Part shown: positions 16,712 to 26,434 of the stretch, one piece after another
How the letters are laid out: each line of letters starts with the position of its first letter
Numbering within the stretch: the stretch's first letter is position 1
DNA from: Alcanivorax sp.
GTDB taxonomy: Bacteria > Pseudomonadota > Gammaproteobacteria > Pseudomonadales > Alcanivoracaceae
Direction: 5' to 3'
Length of the DNA stretch: 64,000 nucleotides
NCBI RefSeq assembly: GCF_002733835.1
Contig: NZ_NVWY01000033.1
Location: forward strand, 1 to 64,000
The notes under the pieces: model-generated
What the model was told of the DNA's origin: nothing
The model's input: the letters and a program-made list of their open reading frames with translations, nothing else
Database searches by the model: none
Program-made: the position numbers and the translations under genes

Positions 16712-18996
16712 CGAGGCTTTTGCGGCTCTGTGCCTGTGTGACAGGTGGAAGCCAGCTCCTGCAGGCACTGCAAGAGCGTATCGCGGCGAATCGGTTTGTT
16801 GAGAATCCTGTCGATGCCGGCATCGTGAATGCGGGCGATCTGGCTGCCCAGCGCATGGGCCGTCAGGGCGATGATCGGGCAGGGTATTTTCTGCGTGTCC
16901 TGCTCAAACCGTCGGATGGCCTGGGTGGCTGCGAGGCCATCCAGCTCCGGCATTTCCACGTCCATGAGAATCAGGTCCAGCGGCGTTGGGTGCTGGCGGT
17001 AGGCCTGCACGGCTTCGTGGCCATTTTCACAGATGAGCGGGGTGATCCCCAGGGAACCGAGCAGGGCCCGCAGCACATCCCGGTTAACGCTATTGTCTTC
17101 TGCCACCAATACTTGCAGTTGATCAAGGGCCGCTGGCTGGCCGGGTTCGGGTGCGGTTATCTGCTGGGCAGTGTCTTGCGCCAGGGCCAGAAACAGGGCG
17201 CTTCGGGTGACGGGTTTACGCAGCACTGGCACTGTGTCGCTTTGTTCGTGCAGATCCCCGATTAACAGCACCCGGGCCTGGGAGTCTGGGGGGATGGCGC
17301 TAAGGCCCGCGGCACCGAGCAGGGTTTCGTCAATCAACGCATGGCTGAAAGGCCCGGGCAGGGAAAGCAGATCCATGGCGTCCCCCTGCAAGGTGGTGGC
17401 ACCGGCGTGTTCGAGCATGCGGGTCAGTGTTTGTCGCAAGGGTTGATCGTGGCTGAGTACCAGAATGTTGGCCTGGGGAAGCTGTGGCAGAGGTGGTTGC
17501 GTGTCCTGGGGTTGCAGGGGCAGGTCGAGCCAGAAGCGTGCGCCCTGGCCCAGTGTGCTGGAGACGCCCAGGGTGCCATTCATCAGTGTGCACAAGGAGC
17601 GGCAGACGCTCAGCCCCAGGCCCGTGCCGCCAAAGCGGCGGGCGGTGCTCTGGTCGGCCTGGGCGAAGGCCTGGAAAATTACCTCCTGGTGGCTGTCGGA
17701 AATACCGATGCCGCTATCTTCAATTTCGATGTGTACACCACTGCCGGTGTCGGTCAGCGACTTGTCGCGGGCACGGATGATCACATGGCCCTGTTCGGTG
17801 AATTTCAGAGCGTTGTTGATCAGGTTCATGAGGATCTGCCGCAGCCGCACTTCATCGCCAAACACAGCCTGCATGCTATCCAGTTGCAGCTCACAGGCCA
17901 GCGTTAGCTGTTTCTTGTGGGCGAGGCCGGCGTAGGCGCTCATGGTGTCTTCGATCAGGATGGCCAGGTTGAAGGGTTGATGCTCCAGCCGCAGTTCGCC
18001 GGCCTCGATTTTCGAGAAATCCAGAATGTCGTTGATGATGGCCAGCAGGTTCTCGCTGGATTGCTGCATGAGCCTGAGGTAGTGCGCCTGTTGATTACTC
18101 AGCGTGCTGTTCTGCATCAGGTCGATAATGCCGATGATGCCGTTAAGGGGCGTGCGAATTTCATGGCTCATGGTGGCCATGAAGGTGCTTTTGGCGTCGT
18201 TGGCGCTTTCAGCGTGGATGCGCCGTTCTTCATTATCCAGACGCAGCTGTCGTTCCTGTAGCAGTGCACGATCCGCGTCGCGGCGGGCGTTGATGTCCTG
18301 CAGGAGCCGTTCTCGCATGGTGTTGAGGGCGGCGGCAATATTATCCAGTTCGTCATGGTGTTCGGGGTTGGTGGGCAGGGGTAACGGTTGGCGCAGGGAC
18401 GACAGCGACAAGTGCCGGGTGTCGTCGGCCAGCTGGCTGAGGCGCCGGGTGAAGAGCAGGCGCATAAGCAGAATAATGAGAATGGCGCTGACCAGTGCCT
18501 GTAGAGCGAGGAAGCCGATCAGGAAGGCGGTCTGTTTGCCCACATATTGATAAATGCTGCTGTGAGAAATGCCCAGTTCCAGTTGTCCCAGCGTTTCGCG
18601 GGTGCCGTCATTACGCTGGTAGACCAGTGGCAGCTCGCGAATCGTGAGGGCCTTGGGTGGCGCGGCCATGCTGCTGCCGATGGCTTTGGCGTGGCCATTC
18701 CAGTCAGTCCACGTGACGCTGGCTGATGCTACATCAGGCAAATGCAGCAGGGCGTTAACCTGCACCCGCAATTGCTCTTCGTCGAAATTCCACAGGGAAC
18801 GGGACAGCCCGGGCAAGGCCGTCAGTTCCACCTGCTCAAGGTTCTGCTCCAGGCGCTCCATACCTTGATGGTATTCGCGCACCATGAATACGCCGATGCT
18901 GATCAGCATCACCATAATGCTGACCAACAGCACCGCGCCGGCCACTTTGAAGGCCAGCGGGTTCTGTCGGTAGTAATGGTGTATACGGTGAGGCAA
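16708..18996 (-). CDS. Hybrid sensor histidine kinase with two receiver domains
   Basis: A 762-aa inner-membrane kinase. TM1 (about 18-38) and TM2 (about 157-180) enclose a periplasmic sensor region; then a linker/HAMP-like segment, coiled coil, HisKA with phospho-acceptor His278 (TMSHEIRTPLNG), the ATPase domain (NLINNALKF, DSGIGIS, GTGLGLSV) and a C-terminal receiver with Asp679 (LILMDVEMP) and Lys734. Between them, near residues 515-620, is a degenerate receiver that keeps an Asp (ALIDE) and a Lys-Pro (RKPV) but lacks the full acidic pair. No Hpt domain is present, so a separate phosphotransfer partner is expected. The input signal is unknown. Confidence 0.92.
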   Translation of the reverse strand: MPHRIHHYYRQNPLAFKVAGAVLLVSIMVMLISIGVFMVREYHQGMERLEQNLEQVELTALPGLSRSLWNFDEEQLRVQVNALLHLPDVASASVTWTDWNGHAKAIGSSMAAPPKALTIRELPLVYQRNDGTRETLGQLELGISHSSIYQYVGKQTAFLIGFLALQALVSAILIILLMRLLFTRRLSQLADDTRHLSLSSLRQPLPLPTNPEHHDELDNIAAALNTMRERLLQDINARRDADRALLQERQLRLDNEERRIHAESANDAKSTFMATMSHEIRTPLNGIIGIIDLMQNSTLSNQQAHYLRLMQQSSENLLAIINDILDFSKIEAGELRLEHQPFNLAILIEDTMSAYAGLAHKKQLTLACELQLDSMQAVFGDEVRLRQILMNLINNALKFTEQGHVIIRARDKSLTDTGSGVHIEIEDSGIGISDSHQEVIFQAFAQADQSTARRFGGTGLGLSVCRSLCTLMNGTLGVSSTLGQGARFWLDLPLQPQDTQPPLPQLPQANILVLSHDQPLRQTLTRMLEHAGATTLQGDAMDLLSLPGPFSHALIDETLLGAAGLSAIPPDSQARVLLIGDLHEQSDTVPVLRKPVTRSALFLALAQDTAQQITAPEPGQPAALDQLQVLVAEDNSVNRDVLRALLGSLGITPLICENGHEAVQAYRQHPTPLDLILMDVEMPELDGLAATQAIRRFEQDTQKIPCPIIALTAHALGSQIARIHDAGIDRILNKPIRRDTLLQCLQELASTCHTGTEPQKPR

Positions 18997-19035
18997 GCAC
19001 GGTCTCCAGGAATAGTCGCCGTGCCGGGGGGTGGT

Positions 19036-20505
19036 TTACTGGTTGGCCACCGCTGTCATGTTTACCCGGTCCAGCATGCGTTCTTCGATACGGTCCAGGC
19101 GTGCCCGGCAGTCGCGGAAGGTGCGACTGATGCAGGTGGTGTTGGCTACCATGTCCAGTTTTGGCCAAGTCGCCTGTTCGCCTTTACGGATATAGTTTCG
19201 CACATCTTGCAGCGTGGGGTTATTCAGAACCCGCAGGGCGTTGAGCGGCTGGCGGGGCGGGATCATGTTGATGTCGCCGATATACTTCTGCGTCACCATG
19301 CTCTTCGCCTTGTCGATCATCAAGCCCATGTCGTTGGACGCCACCCGGCGCTGCACCAGTTGCAGGCCATAGCGCAGGTTCATGGAGACGTTGCGCAGCG
19401 CCCAGTCACCCAAAGTGCTAAGAGAGCTGTCGGTGTTTTCATTGCGGGACAGAAACGGCACCACATGGGGATTAGTCTGGCTGACGATGGAGTGGTTGAC
19501 CCCGTAAAGGCGGGCCAGCCGGCGAATGGGCAGGTCGTCGACGATGGAGCCGTCGACAAATTTGCGGCCGGGGATGTAGGGAACCCGCTCGCCGTCGATG
19601 TTCTTTGCCCACAGGGAGACCGGCGGATAAATGCCGGGAATTGCACAGGACGCCAGCGAAGCTTTGCGGATCAGCACATTGGGAGAGGTGCGCCAGTTCA
19701 GCAGGCGCGCGTGCTGGTTGCGGTCATAGGGACTCACGGTAATATTGATTTCGCGACCGGTGTGTCGATAGGCCTCTTCGAAGGTCATGTCGGTGATGTT
19801 TTCTTCCAGGCAGGCTTCCAGATGGTCGCCGTCCAGCACCGGGGTGCCGCGTACCAGGCCTTTCCAGCCCAACACCTTGAAGGCTTCCAGATAAATGTTT
19901 TCCGGCTCCAGTTTCACCTTCAATTCTTCATCGTTGTGGGTGCCGACCACCGAGCCGATGATACTACCGGCGCTGGAGCCGGAGATCACCGAAGGCAGCA
20001 GGTTCTGTTCCCACAGGCAGCGGGCCACACCGATATGGAACAGGCCCAGGGCTGCGCCGCCGGATAGCATCAGGCAGCTTTGTCCGAAGGCCTGACCGGT
20101 GGTTTCAAAGAAATCGAGCTTCTCTTTCAGCCCGAATTCCTTGAAGTTGCTGTCGCACAGATAATTCAGGGCGGTGGACACTTCGGTCAGGTAATTTTCG
20201 ATCAGGCGTTTGGTGCCCACGCGGCTGTGCTGATAAAGGCGTGGGTTGGAAATGTTGCCCAGATTGCCATGCAGGCCTTCATGCAAATGGAAGACCAGCT
20301 TGTTCACGTCGTTGCGTTCGCGGGCCTGGCGAATCTGCCAGAGACGATTACGAATCAACTCGTAATCGTAATAGGGGGAACGGTCCACTTCCTTCCATTC
20401 GTCGGCGCCGGAAAGGCGGTCGTGTTCCTGGCTGGCTTCGTACCATTCGTCATAGGTCGTCGCGTTATCGATGGCGCGTTCGAGCTGTTTGAGGGTGCCT
20501 TTCAT
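19036..20505 (-). CDS. Patatin-like phospholipase with DUF3336 N-terminal domain
   Basis: A 489-aa lipid acyl hydrolase. An N-terminal DUF3336 region (about 1-135) is followed by the patatin domain: oxyanion loop SGGAALGLFH, nucleophile Ser178 in GSSAG and the catalytic Asp318 in DGS. Proteins of this layout resemble yeast and plant triacylglycerol lipases of the SDP1/Tgl type, so storage-lipid or phospholipid turnover is plausible in a lipid-accumulating bacterium; this is inference. The AraC regulator beside it (same strand, upstream) may control it. There is a 118-bp gap between the two. Confidence 0.9.
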   Translation of the reverse strand: MKGTLKQLERAIDNATTYDEWYEASQEHDRLSGADEWKEVDRSPYYDYELIRNRLWQIRQARERNDVNKLVFHLHEGLHGNLGNISNPRLYQHSRVGTKRLIENYLTEVSTALNYLCDSNFKEFGLKEKLDFFETTGQAFGQSCLMLSGGAALGLFHIGVARCLWEQNLLPSVISGSSAGSIIGSVVGTHNDEELKVKLEPENIYLEAFKVLGWKGLVRGTPVLDGDHLEACLEENITDMTFEEAYRHTGREINITVSPYDRNQHARLLNWRTSPNVLIRKASLASCAIPGIYPPVSLWAKNIDGERVPYIPGRKFVDGSIVDDLPIRRLARLYGVNHSIVSQTNPHVVPFLSRNENTDSSLSTLGDWALRNVSMNLRYGLQLVQRRVASNDMGLMIDKAKSMVTQKYIGDINMIPPRQPLNALRVLNNPTLQDVRNYIRKGEQATWPKLDMVANTTCISRTFRDCRARLDRIEERMLDRVNMTAVANQ

Positions 20506-20623
20506 TGAGGCTCTCCACCATTCATTTTTGTCATTGAGTGATGTCAGTATAGACAGGAGAGAGGGGCAGGTTTAAGTGTTTGTAGGACAAAAAACACAGG
20601 GTTACAGATAAAAGTGTCAATTT

Positions 20624-21661
20624 TTATGAGTGTATTTGCTCATTGTCAGGCTTGGCCCGGTATTGGCCCGGGGTCATGGCGGTGTGACGCTTGAAACTGC
20701 GCTGGAAGGAACGGATATCGGAATAGCCCAGGGCGGCGGCGATATCGGCCTGGGGCAGGGTGGTGGTGGTGAGCAGGCGCCGAGCCTGTTTCAGGCGCAC
20801 GTCATCGAGCAGTTTTTGCCAGCTCTGGTCTTCGTCGGCCAGCCGACGATGCAGGGTGCGCACATTCATGCCCAGCCGCTCGGCAACGGTTTCCTTGCGG
20901 GGCAGGGAATGGCCAATGGCATCCTGAATGCACTGTTTGACCCGCTGACTGAGATTGGTGTCTACGCCCAGTTGATTCAGCTGCTGGATAGCGTGGGCTT
21001 CCAGGGTGGAGAGTAGTAGCGGGTCGGGTTGGCGTATGGGCTGCTGTAGTAATTGCGGCGCGCCGACCAGGGCGGAGCAGGGTTGTTCGAACAACACATC
21101 GCAGAGAAATACGCGCCGGTATTCGTCCACCTGGGCTGCCGGTGGAGTGGGGTGTTCCAGCCAGACCTGTTCCGGTGCCAGCAGATCGTTGCCGGTGAGC
21201 CAGCGGGAGTAGCGTACCCAGGAGCCGAGTACGTTATCGATCAGATGTTGACGTGCGGGTTGCTGGCGATACAAGCAATCCCAGCGGATGGCTACCTGGT
21301 GGGCATCGACAGTGGTGTCTGTGGTGCCCATGTCACCAACCAGCTTTTCGTACAGGCTGACCTTGGATAACGCTTCCTGAAGCGTGCTGGCGCTCATGGC
21401 GATATAGCCCATCACATTGTAGGAACCGGGCTGCACAAATTCGGAAGTGTGTAACCCGAACAGGGGGTCGGCGGACTGTTTGATGAGGGCGTGCAGCAGG
21501 GTCTGAAAATCCTGACCATGAATGCGGGTATCCGGTTTCTGGATATGGCCGGGGTCCAGGTTGGCCTGCTGCAGCGCCGCAGCCGTATCCAGCCCACGGG
21601 CTTGCCCGTGAGCCAGGTACTGCTGAAGTGCGGCGCTACAAATCTGGCCCAGTGCATCCAT
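20624..21661 (-). CDS. AraC-family regulator with Arabinose_bd-type N-terminal domain
   Basis: A 345-aa regulator of the OruR/ArgR-like AraC subgroup. The N-terminal ~240 residues are the effector domain (ADPLFGLHTSEFVQPGSYNVMGY). The C-terminal AraC domain has two helix-turn-helix motifs: VAERLGMNVRTLHRRLADE and ADIAAALGYSDIRSFQRSFKRHTAMTPGQYR. Members of this group often answer to fatty acids, amino acids or virulence-type signals; the ligand here is unknown. It starts 12 bases from the end of the SIMPL gene. Confidence 0.9.
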   Translation of the reverse strand: MDALGQICSAALQQYLAHGQARGLDTAAALQQANLDPGHIQKPDTRIHGQDFQTLLHALIKQSADPLFGLHTSEFVQPGSYNVMGYIAMSASTLQEALSKVSLYEKLVGDMGTTDTTVDAHQVAIRWDCLYRQQPARQHLIDNVLGSWVRYSRWLTGNDLLAPEQVWLEHPTPPAAQVDEYRRVFLCDVLFEQPCSALVGAPQLLQQPIRQPDPLLLSTLEAHAIQQLNQLGVDTNLSQRVKQCIQDAIGHSLPRKETVAERLGMNVRTLHRRLADEDQSWQKLLDDVRLKQARRLLTTTTLPQADIAAALGYSDIRSFQRSFKRHTAMTPGQYRAKPDNEQIHS

Positions 21662-21673
21662 GGGGATGTTCGC

Positions 21674-22369
21674 TCAGTTCAGTTCAAAGGTGATTTGTAC
21701 CTGGGCGGAAATCTCGGTTTCGCCGGCCCGGTAACTGTCTGCGGCACCGCTTTCTTTGCTGCGAGCCATCATCATCACCGGTTGCGGGTGGTGGATCCCC
21801 TGAGCGGTGATCTGGAAGGCTTCGCCCAGGTCACGGTCTGCGGCTTCGGCAATGATCTCTGCCCGTTGACGGGCATCAGCCACGGCTTTTTCCAGGGCCT
21901 GGTTGCCCAGCTCGTCGCGGTTGCTAACTTCCGCACCGGCGGGGCGGATGTTACGTACGCCCTGTTCGGCCAGCCCTTCGAGCAGCTCCGCATAGGTTTC
22001 AAGGCCGTCGACCTTGAAGCTCACGTCGCGGCTGACCTGGTGGCCAATCAGTTTGCGTTCGGGTTGATACTGCCATTGGGGGGTGACTTGCATGGTGCTG
22101 GCGGTGACGGCCTTTTCTTCGATATCCAGGTCGTCTGCGAGATCCAGCATATTGCTGACAGACTCATCCACGCGATCTTTCATACCGGCGATGTCATCGC
22201 CGTTTTCACTGGCGGTAGCGACCACCGTGAAACGGTCTGGTTGGGCGCTGATTTCACCACTGCCGGATACGGTGATGCTGTCGCGGGTGGTATTGATGGT
22301 GGTGTTATCACAACCGGCCAGCGCCAGTGTGCCAGCGATCAACAAGGTCGCAGCGGATACAACTTTCAT
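21674..22369 (-). CDS. SIMPL (DUF541) domain lipoprotein
   Basis: A 231-aa secreted protein. The N-terminus is a lipoprotein signal peptide with lipobox LALAGC, so the mature protein should be lipid-anchored at Cys19. The rest is the SIMPL/DUF541 domain (ITVSGSGEISAQPDRFTVVATAS). Family members are linked to oxidative-stress tolerance, but the molecular role is not established. The first of a minus-strand run with the AraC gene; it is divergent from mrp. Confidence 0.88.
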   Translation of the reverse strand: MKVVSAATLLIAGTLALAGCDNTTINTTRDSITVSGSGEISAQPDRFTVVATASENGDDIAGMKDRVDESVSNMLDLADDLDIEEKAVTASTMQVTPQWQYQPERKLIGHQVSRDVSFKVDGLETYAELLEGLAEQGVRNIRPAGAEVSNRDELGNQALEKAVADARQRAEIIAEAADRDLGEAFQITAQGIHHPQPVMMMARSKESGAADSYRAGETEISAQVQITFELN

Positions 22370-22551
22370 GATATCTCCTTGTACTGCCGTGCAAGCGGCA
22401 AAGTTCTATTTTGCTTATCGGTCAGGTTTACGCAACTCATCTCGTGCAAACCGTTTAAACGAACGGTTTCCGTACAGAACGCAGGGTAAAGGCCCCTTGG
22501 TTGTTGGTTCGTTAGCCCCTATCATCGCAGCTCGTGAGGCAGAGGCAATCG

Positions 22552-23661
22552 GTGAGTACGGTCATGAGTTCAGCCATGGATAAATCGGAACAGCAGATTC
22601 GACAGCACCTGGGCGATTTTATTCCCGAGGATCTGGGTATTAGCCTGAATCAGGTCAATGGCATCAGTGCGTTTCAGTTGAGTGATGCAGCCGTGACGGC
22701 CACGGTAACTCTGGGGTATCCCTGCGACAGTATTCGTGACGCGCTGATTGATGCCATCCACGCACACATGGCTCCGGTACTGGAGCAGCGTTCCCTGTCA
22801 GTGACGGTGGAAAGTCGCATTGTGCCGCACCGGGCGCAAAGCAGCCTGCCGGCGCGGGACCAGGTCGCCAATATCATTGCCGTTGCGTCCGGCAAGGGCG
22901 GGGTGGGCAAATCCACCTCGGCAGTGAATTTGGCGCTGGCGCTGCAGGCGGAGGGCGCCCGTGTTGGGTTGCTGGACGCGGACGTGTTCGGGCCCAGCCA
23001 GCCGTTGATGCTGGGGTTGCCCGACGGTACACGCCCCCAATTGCTGGAAGGCAAATTTTTTGTGCCGGTGGACGCCTACGGTTTGCAGACCATGTCCATG
23101 GGGTATCTGACCACAAAGCAGACACCGGTGGTGTGGCGTGGTCCCAAGGCCAGCGGCGCGCTGGTGCAGATGATGGAACAGACCCGCTGGCATGAGCTGG
23201 ACTATCTGTTGGTGGATTTGCCCCCCGGAACCGGCGACATCCAGCTGACGCTGGCCCAGAAAATTCCGGTGGCGGGTGCCGTGGTGATTACCACGCCGCA
23301 GGATATTGCGTTGCTGGATGCCATCAAGGGCGTGGAAATGTTTCGCAAGGTGGATATTCGGGTACTGGGAATCCTGGAAAACATGGCCATGCATGTCTGT
23401 AGCCAGTGCGGGCATCAGGAGGCTATTTTCGGTCAGGGTGGTGGCGACAAAATGGCAGCAGATTATGGCACTGAGGTGTTGGCTGCGCTGCCATTGTCCT
23501 TGCGTATACGCGAGCAGGCAGACAAGGGCGAACCGGTGATGCAGGCGTTCCCCGACAGTGATGAGGCTGCTCTCTACCGGTCGGCTGCCCGGCGTCTGGC
23601 TGCCCGGCTTTCACTGACGGAAGTCGGCAAACGGGCGTTTCCCAGTGTGACGCAGCATTGA
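22552..23661 (+). CDS. apbC: Mrp/ApbC iron-sulfur cluster carrier ATPase
   Basis: A 369-aa P-loop protein of the Mrp/NBP35 family that holds a 4Fe-4S cluster at a dimer interface and hands it to target enzymes. Visible parts: an N-terminal DUF59/MIP18-like segment, the deviant Walker A VASGKGGVGKSTSAVN, VDLPPGTGD and the cluster ligands CSQC near residue 285. I prefer GTG 22552 because GAGG sits six bases upstream; ATG 22564 or 22576 are possible. It is followed 113 bases later by dcd, the usual neighbour in gammaproteobacteria. Confidence 0.93.
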   Translation: MSTVMSSAMDKSEQQIRQHLGDFIPEDLGISLNQVNGISAFQLSDAAVTATVTLGYPCDSIRDALIDAIHAHMAPVLEQRSLSVTVESRIVPHRAQSSLPARDQVANIIAVASGKGGVGKSTSAVNLALALQAEGARVGLLDADVFGPSQPLMLGLPDGTRPQLLEGKFFVPVDAYGLQTMSMGYLTTKQTPVVWRGPKASGALVQMMEQTRWHELDYLLVDLPPGTGDIQLTLAQKIPVAGAVVITTPQDIALLDAIKGVEMFRKVDIRVLGILENMAMHVCSQCGHQEAIFGQGGGDKMAADYGTEVLAALPLSLRIREQADKGEPVMQAFPDSDEAALYRSAARRLAARLSLTEVGKRAFPSVTQH

Positions 23662-23700
23662 ACAAGAGCCTGATGAGGGGGCTGGCCGGCTGCGTCACAC

Positions 23701-23724
23701 ATCTGGCATCCGGCGTCCGGCGTC
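23701..23724 (+). repeat. Solo end of the TIR repeat family
   Basis: The stretch between mrp and dcd contains ctggcatccggcgtccggc, sharing the ggcatccggcgt core of both repeat copies. Nothing else of the element was recognised, so it may be a remnant or a chance match in a GC-rich gap. Confidence 0.4.
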
Positions 23725-23774
23725 TATACCATTGGCCGCTTGAACGCTAACTACTCTGAAACATTGAGGCGTAA

Positions 23775-24344
23775 ATGACTATTAAATCGGATCGCTGGAT
23801 TTCCCGCATGGCCGCCGAGAAAGGCATGATCGAGCCATTTCAGACCGGGCAGGTTCGCGCGGATGAGAATGGTGAGAAGCTGATCTCCTACGGCGTGTCC
23901 AGTTATGGCTACGATGTGCGCTGCGCCGACGAGTTCAAGGTGTTCACCAATATCCATTCCGCCACGGTGGACCCGAAAGCGTTCGATGAACGCAGCTTTG
24001 TGGATGTGAAGGGGGAGTATTGCATTATCCCACCGAACTCTTTTGCCCTGGCGCGCACGGTGGAATATTTTCGCATTCCCCGAAATGTGCTGACCATTTG
24101 CCTGGGCAAATCTACCTACGCGCGGTGCGGCATTATCGTTAACGTGACGCCACTGGAGCCGGAGTGGGAAGGGCATGTGACGCTGGAGTTTTCCAACACC
24201 ACCACCCTGCCAGCAAAAATCTATGCCCACGAAGGCGTGGCGCAGATGCTGTTCTTTGAATCCGATGAGGTGTGTGAAACCTCCTACATGGATCGGGGCG
24301 GCAAGTACCAGGGCCAGCGTGGCGTGACCCTGCCACGGGCCTAG
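23775..24344 (+). CDS. dcd: dCTP deaminase
   Basis: A 189-aa protein of the usual length. It deaminates dCTP to dUTP, supplying dUMP for thymidylate synthesis. Family motifs seen are SSYGYDVRC, the active-site region [31 protein letters not shown] (read in two parts around R-C and the catalytic Glu) and GVAQMLFF, ending with the [13 protein letters not shown] tail that closes over the substrate. ATG 23775 is standard. Its end overlaps the convergent DUF3108 gene by 4 bases. Confidence 0.96.
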   Translation: MTIKSDRWISRMAAEKGMIEPFQTGQVRADENGEKLISYGVSSYGYDVRCADEFKVFTNIHSATVDPKAFDERSFVDVKGEYCIIPPNSFALARTVEYFRIPRNVLTICLGKSTYARCGIIVNVTPLEPEWEGHVTLEFSNTTTLPAKIYAHEGVAQMLFFESDEVCETSYMDRGGKYQGQRGVTLPRA

Positions 24345-25069
24345 TCTGATGCCGGCCCTGAGTCCGGAGCGAGTTCCGGGCCGTTGTAGTCGATCATGAT
24401 CATCTCGGCTTTCAACAGGGTGCTCTCAATGTGTTTGGCCTGTACCACCATGTAGTCCAGCTGCGGCGCTACCCAGAACAGGGTGCGCCGTTTTTCTTTG
24501 CTGTCCCCGGTACGTTTCTTTTCCACCAGCAGGGTATCCAGTTTGCCCAGCGGTGTTTTCAGGGTTTCCCTGTCGATCACTTCAAAATGATGTTCGCGCA
24601 CTTTGTCGCCGTAGACACTGGTCACGGAGTAAGACTTGTCGCCGGTGGCAAACACGCAGCGCCCCCGTAGCAGAATCGTCAGCTCATCCAGCGTGTTGTC
24701 GGGGATATCCAGGCTTTCCTTGTCGTCTTCAGATTCGTTGTGTACCCGTGGCGGGTTCCACTCAAAATCCATGTGGTGGAAACGTCGTTGACCGAATCCC
24801 TTGAATTCATGCACGTAGCGCGCCGTGCGCGGTTGGCAGTCACGCCAGTGAAAATAGCTTTCCTCTGTGTTGCTGAGCAGAAACGATTTCGCCTTGAGCA
24901 ACATATGGTAGTAGTCGTCGCCCTCTGCCGGTTCCAGCACCAGTTCGGCTTTGACCGGGGTAGGCAGCTTGTTCACATAAATACGAAACTCGGCAGAAAA
25001 GGGGGCCAGGGGTTCGTTGGCTGTGGCCAGGCCGCTGGCCAGCACCAGCAAAAGTGAAATCAACCGCAC
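24341..25069 (-). CDS. DUF3108 secreted protein, copy B
   Basis: A 242-aa protein with a short signal peptide ([17 protein letters not shown]) and a DUF3108 beta-rich domain: [31 protein letters not shown] and a C-terminal [15 protein letters not shown] periplasmic, lipid-binding-type beta fold is plausible; the function of the family is unknown. It follows another DUF3108 gene by two bases and is probably co-transcribed with it and purMN. Confidence 0.83.
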   Translation of the reverse strand: MRLISLLLVLASGLATANEPLAPFSAEFRIYVNKLPTPVKAELVLEPAEGDDYYHMLLKAKSFLLSNTEESYFHWRDCQPRTARYVHEFKGFGQRRFHHMDFEWNPPRVHNESEDDKESLDIPDNTLDELTILLRGRCVFATGDKSYSVTSVYGDKVREHHFEVIDRETLKTPLGKLDTLLVEKKRTGDSKEKRRTLFWVAPQLDYMVVQAKHIESTLLKAEMIMIDYNGPELAPDSGPASD

Positions 25070-25071
25070 GC

Positions 25072-25833
25072 TCAGAGTCCTTTCAGTGATTGCAGGGTCA
25101 TCAGGTGTTCGCCATCGTCGTTCTTCTGCATCAGTTGCACCAGCGTATAGTCATAGCCCGGAGCGAACCACATGTAGGTTTGCCGTTCGCTGTTCTTGCC
25201 ACGCTGGCGTTGCACTTTCAGTGTTTTCACCTTGTCGCCGTCGATGGTCAGTGTTTCAGGGCCAGTGACGGTGTAGTGGTGGGTTTTCTGCGCACGCTCA
25301 TCGGCCACTTGCAGTTCTACTTTTTTGGCGCCGTCGCGCAATTTGCACTGCAGGGCCAGGGAGACGGAGAGCTCGTCGGTGGCGTTGTCGCTTACCTCGT
25401 AGCTGCGCATGGGTTTGTCGGTGCGCTCGCTGGCGGCCACGCCGGTCTGGCGATCAATATGCAGCTTGGCTTCTTTGACCTTGCCCAGTCCGCGGCGCTC
25501 GTAACCGTAGTAATTGCTCAGCGGGGTACAGCCTTGCCAGTTGAACAGGGCGGTTTCGCGAATCTCACCGAGCCAGTTTTTGGCGTGGACTTCCATTTTC
25601 CAGAGCCCGTCCTGAACCTGGCTGAGAGAGCGGGTGGCGACGATGCTGAATGGAATACCTTCGCTTTTCAGGCGGTAGTCCAGACGGAACGGTGATGGCG
25701 TTTCGTCCCCGGTGGCGGCGGAAGAAAAGGCCAGATTCGCCAGCAGGATAGCAGCGAGAATCAGGGGGTTGCGTAGAATAATGCGTAGAGGGTTACGCCA
25801 GTGTGTAACCCTGCGCAGGGAGTGGCTTCCCAT
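25072..25833 (-). CDS. DUF3108 secreted protein, copy A
   Basis: A 253-aa protein of the same family as its downstream neighbour; both share the plan PFxxxYxxxxxxxP, F-W-xx-C, DELSVSLALQC and MWFAPGYDYTLVQL. The hydrophobic signal segment is LILAAILLANLAFSSAA. The only ATG in frame (25833) lies 41 bases inside purN, giving a rather long charged n-region; no better start was seen. The two proteins are diverged, so the duplication is old. Function unknown. Confidence 0.78.
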   Translation of the reverse strand: MGSHSLRRVTHWRNPLRIILRNPLILAAILLANLAFSSAATGDETPSPFRLDYRLKSEGIPFSIVATRSLSQVQDGLWKMEVHAKNWLGEIRETALFNWQGCTPLSNYYGYERRGLGKVKEAKLHIDRQTGVAASERTDKPMRSYEVSDNATDELSVSLALQCKLRDGAKKVELQVADERAQKTHHYTVTGPETLTIDGDKVKTLKVQRQRGKNSERQTYMWFAPGYDYTLVQLMQKNDDGEHLMTLQSLKGL

Positions 25834-26434
25834 CCAGTATGACTCCGTTGTCAGTCAGTGCCAGTCTATCCTGTGCCCGCCATTGCAGCACTTGAGGATA
25901 GAGCAGGTGTTCGCGTTGTTGTACACGCTTGGACAGGGAATCAACGGTATCGTTCGCATGCACCGCAATGGGGGCCTGGGCAATCAGTGGGCCGCCATCC
26001 AGCTCTTCAGTGACGAAGTGAATGGAGCAGCCGTGTTCGCTGTCGCCGGCTTCCAGGGCGCGGGCATGGGTATTCAGCCCGCGATATTTGGGCAACAGGG
26101 AGGGGTGGATGTTGATCAGTTGTCCGGCGTAATGGCGTACAAAGACAGCTGAAAGGATGCGCATGAAACCGGCCAGCACCACGGTATCCGGGGCGTAGGG
26201 GGTGAGCACCTCGATCATGGCCTGGTCGAACTGCTCCCGGTCCGGGTAGTCGCGGTGGTCCAGGCTGGCGGTGGGGATGCCCGCCTGTGCGGCCCGCTCG
26301 AGGCCGGCGGCGTTGGCGCGGTTGGAAAACACCACGGCAATCTCGGCGTCGAGAGTGCCTGCTTTCTGGGCATCCATGATCGCTTGCAGGTTGGTGCCTG
26401 AGCCGCTGATCAATACCGCCAGCTGGTGTGTCAC
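25793..26434 (-). CDS. purN: Phosphoribosylglycinamide formyltransferase
   Basis: A 213-aa enzyme that transfers a formyl group from 10-formyl-THF to GAR in purine synthesis. Motifs: [15 protein letters not shown], the active-site region [32 protein letters not shown] with catalytic Asn/His, and the catalytic Asp in [13 protein letters not shown]. It overlaps purM by 4 bases (translationally coupled), the normal purMN operon order. Confidence 0.96.
   Translation of the reverse strand: MTHQLAVLISGSGTNLQAIMDAQKAGTLDAEIAVVFSNRANAAGLERAAQAGIPTASLDHRDYPDREQFDQAMIEVLTPYAPDTVVLAGFMRILSAVFVRHYAGQLINIHPSLLPKYRGLNTHARALEAGDSEHGCSIHFVTEELDGGPLIAQAPIAVHANDTVDSLSKRVQQREHLLYPQVLQWRAQDRLALTDNGVILDGKPLPAQGYTLA

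Noticed and set aside
18742-20067. 441-aa plus-strand ORF opposite the sensor kinase and patatin genes
   Set aside because: Spans two real minus-strand genes and has low-complexity His/Gln/Val composition of an antisense frame.
25090-25695. 201-aa plus-strand ORF opposite a DUF3108 gene
   Set aside because: Antisense shadow of a well-supported secreted protein; no family motif.
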